Shown here piece by piece: positions 62,577 to 64,000 of a stretch of 64,000 nucleotides of DNA (the first letter of the stretch is position 1; the number at the start of each line of letters is the position of its first letter). A program made the position numbers and the translations under genes. Origin of the DNA: Bacillus tuaregi (GTDB lineage: Bacteria > Bacillota > Bacilli > Bacillales > Cytobacillaceae); the NCBI RefSeq assembly GCF_900104575.1, contig NZ_LT629731.1, positions 1,533,051-1,597,050 on the forward strand. The letters run 5' to 3'. The notes below the pieces were generated by a model. The model had not been told where the DNA came from. It made no database searches and saw only the letters and a list, made by a program, of their open reading frames with translations.

Positions 62577-62864
62577 ATGAATAACAATGAATTAAACGAC
62601 CGAAAAAGAATTCCACGTGATGGTCATAGAGGAAAGGGGCATTCGCATCATCATGGAGCTAAAACATTTCGACGCGGAAGAGCCATTGCTTTCTTAGAAA
62701 GAATGAAGGTGAAACGTGCCACCATTATGGAGCAACTTGATAAACCAGAGTTTGAGTCGATACAGCAGGTGCTTGTTGGTGAATTAAAAGCGATCGATAT
62801 GGTCGTGAACGAGTTTAGTCAATTATTTGAAATAGAAGAAAGTGAAGTTACGGAAGTTAAGTAA
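62577..62864 (+). CDS. Small His-rich unknown protein
   Basis: 95 residues from ATG 62577 (AGGGGG six bases upstream); TTG 62571 and ATG 62574 are alternatives. N-terminus is basic and His-rich (DGHRGKGHSHHHGAKTFRRGR), followed by helical segments (AIAFLERMKVKRATIMEQL and VLVGELKAIDMVVNEF). The His cluster could bind metal or nucleic acid. The conserved-looking helical part suggests a small regulator or chaperone. I do not recognise the family; the tight operator pair suggests it is strongly regulated, possibly by its own product. Confidence 0.6.
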   Translation: MNNNELNDRKRIPRDGHRGKGHSHHHGAKTFRRGRAIAFLERMKVKRATIMEQLDKPEFESIQQVLVGELKAIDMVVNEFSQLFEIEESEVTEVK

Positions 62865-62951
62865 ATATTAGGAAAATGCAACAGGGAGGATGTTCCAAAG
62901 GAAGACCCTTTTGGATTGGTTTTATGATATTCAAGCTATTATGATGAGATT

Positions 62952-62988
62952 AGACGTATTAATTTAGGAGATAATACGTCTTTTTGTG
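62952..62988 (+). terminator. Intrinsic terminator
   Basis: AGACGTATTA (62952-62961) pairs with TAATACGTCT (62972-62981), then TTTTG. Confidence 0.85.
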
Positions 62989-63086
62989 TTTTTTGTGATC
63001 CGACCTATTTGATAAAAAACGAAAAATATCAAGTATTACTATTTTATTGTCTGAACAGTATAATCAAGGAATGGGAGTTGATACAT

Positions 63087-64000
63087 ATGAATAAAAAAGA
63101 CATTGCTAATATCCGTAAGGAATTTAAACTAGATAATTATAAGTTAAATATTCGAGAAATTTTTAATGTATATGTGAAGAGTGAATCCGGTGAGATATAC
63201 CACTATGTCAGCCAGCCCTTTGAAATGCTAGAGCAGGAAATCCAAGAGCTGTTCTTAGCAAACTTTAAAAAGGTTTTGACTGGCCAGCTAGATTCTAAAT
63301 TGTTTGAGTTGAAATTTAAGCGAGATGTAGAGGACAGTACACAGACCATTCTCTACGAAGGGTTACATTCGGATACAACAGATGATTGGACACAACATAT
63401 GCTTGAAATCGTTATGAAAATGTTCACGCATACTATTTATGAATTTGATACCGTGGTGACATTTATCCGCGGGGAGTATCGAAAGCCAACCCGCAAACGC
63501 GATATGGAATCAGATGAAGGCGGTGATGACGAGGTATACTCCAGCCAATTTATTCTTTGCAGCTTAAATAAAATTGATCAGCCGAAAAGAACGCTGCTGT
63601 TTGATTATATAGAGAAGGAATTTAAGCCAAATCATACAATAGATCCAATCATCAATATTGCATCACCATTATCAGGCTTTCTCTTCCCTGCCTTTTCTGA
63701 CAATTCCGCGGATGTGAATCATCTTCTTTACTCAGCAGGTAAAGCGAATCAACCGGATTTTGGCTTTATTGATGAAGTTCTTAATTGTGAGGAATTTATC
63801 ACAGCTGCTGAAGAAAAGGATTGCTTCGAGCTCATTCTAAAGAATGTCATCGGGGATGAAGTGGACACAAGGGTTATTTCGAATGTTTATGGTGAAATTG
63901 ATAAAATGCTTCAGGAGAAGGAAGAGGAAGAAAAAGAGGAACGAGCAGAGCCTGAAGCTCCAATGCTTGATCACCGAGACATTGAACGAATCTTAACGGT
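63087..64000 (+). CDS. DUF4317 family protein (partial at right edge)
   Basis: At least 304 residues, open to the window edge. Begins MNKKDIANIRKEFKLDNYKL, the DUF4317 N-terminus, and includes FELKFKRDVEDSTQTILYEG near 72. Ends in a Glu-rich linker (EKEEEEKEERAEPEAP). AAGGAATGGGAG precedes ATG 63087. Family function unknown. The rest of the gene and its stop lie outside. Confidence 0.85.
   Translation, partial: MNKKDIANIRKEFKLDNYKLNIREIFNVYVKSESGEIYHYVSQPFEMLEQEIQELFLANFKKVLTGQLDSKLFELKFKRDVEDSTQTILYEGLHSDTTDDWTQHMLEIVMKMFTHTIYEFDTVVTFIRGEYRKPTRKRDMESDEGGDDEVYSSQFILCSLNKIDQPKRTLLFDYIEKEFKPNHTIDPIINIASPLSGFLFPAFSDNSADVNHLLYSAGKANQPDFGFIDEVLNCEEFITAAEEKDCFELILKNVIGDEVDTRVISNVYGEIDKMLQEKEEEEKEERAEPEAPMLDHRDIERILT

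Noticed and set aside
62886-62966. Short frames before the terminator at 62952
   Set aside because: Two 22-26 codon frames exist, but their start codons are too close to the purine-rich stretch to be used and the peptides show no pattern.

Overview
This window looks like chromosomal DNA of a low-GC, spore-forming member of the Bacillaceae (Bacillus/Neobacillus type). The grounds are strong Gram-positive ribosome-binding sites, frequent TTG/GTG starts, many U-tailed intrinsic terminators, GlnR/TnrA and Fur/PerR-like boxes, a LysM-Gmad2 (spore-type) protein and typical Bacillus genes such as YuzB, YitT and LytR-CpsA-Psr proteins. No rRNA, tRNA, CRISPR array, phage or complete insertion sequence was seen. 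The species call is inference.

Layout. 1-1045: end of an unknown gene, a structured repeat, and the urea-operon control region with two GlnR/TnrA boxes. 1046-10870: a complete urea system, urtABCDE (urea ABC importer) followed by ureABCEFGD (nickel urease and its maturation proteins), all on one strand. 11029-24645: mixed transporters (EamA, BCCT, BenE, MFS), a NERD protein, a CPBP protease, a DEDDh-BRCT exonuclease, two tiny peptide genes, a doubly flavinylated PplA-like lipoprotein and a TetR regulator. 25035-30370: an inorganic-carbon uptake locus, dabB-dabA-mpsC plus a carbonic-anhydrase-like protein that has lost its zinc ligands, behind a leader with an intrinsic terminator. 30572-33407: TrkA-TrkH potassium uptake. 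33589-41041: YuzB, a DsbA/FrnE-type oxidoreductase whose first catalytic cysteine codon is UGA, a hydrolase, threonine synthase, truncated haemoglobin and others. 41067-49997: an acetone catabolism cluster with a sigma-54 activator, a perfect -24/-12 promoter, acetone carboxylase (three subunits) and a 3-oxoacid CoA-transferase that would turn acetoacetate into acetoacetyl-CoA. 50102-52463: AhpC and AhpF. 52924-55499: an ABC-2 exporter. 55715-64000: LysM protein, cold-shock protein, nitronate monooxygenase, small lipoprotein, DUF805, methyltransferase, a frameshifted DNA-alkylation-repair gene, a small His-rich protein behind a double palindromic operator, and the start of a DUF4317 gene.

How the parts fit. 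Urea is imported and hydrolysed under nitrogen control. Bicarbonate is captured by DabAB/MpsC, and bicarbonate is also the co-substrate of acetone carboxylase, so carbon capture and acetone use may be linked physiologically (inference). AhpCF, the FrnE-like protein and the haemoglobin are redox and oxygen functions.

Most unusual signals: (1) an in-frame UGA exactly at the first Cys of a CPFC motif, so either a selenoprotein (UPFC) or a nonsense mutation; (2) a dispersed structured repeat of about 115-210 bp in four copies, three directly beside terminator-like hairpins, with IS200/IS605-like hairpin character and stem-conserving sequence changes; (3) a carbonic-anhydrase-fold protein without metal ligands in the DabAB locus; (4) a PplA-like double FMN lipoprotein.
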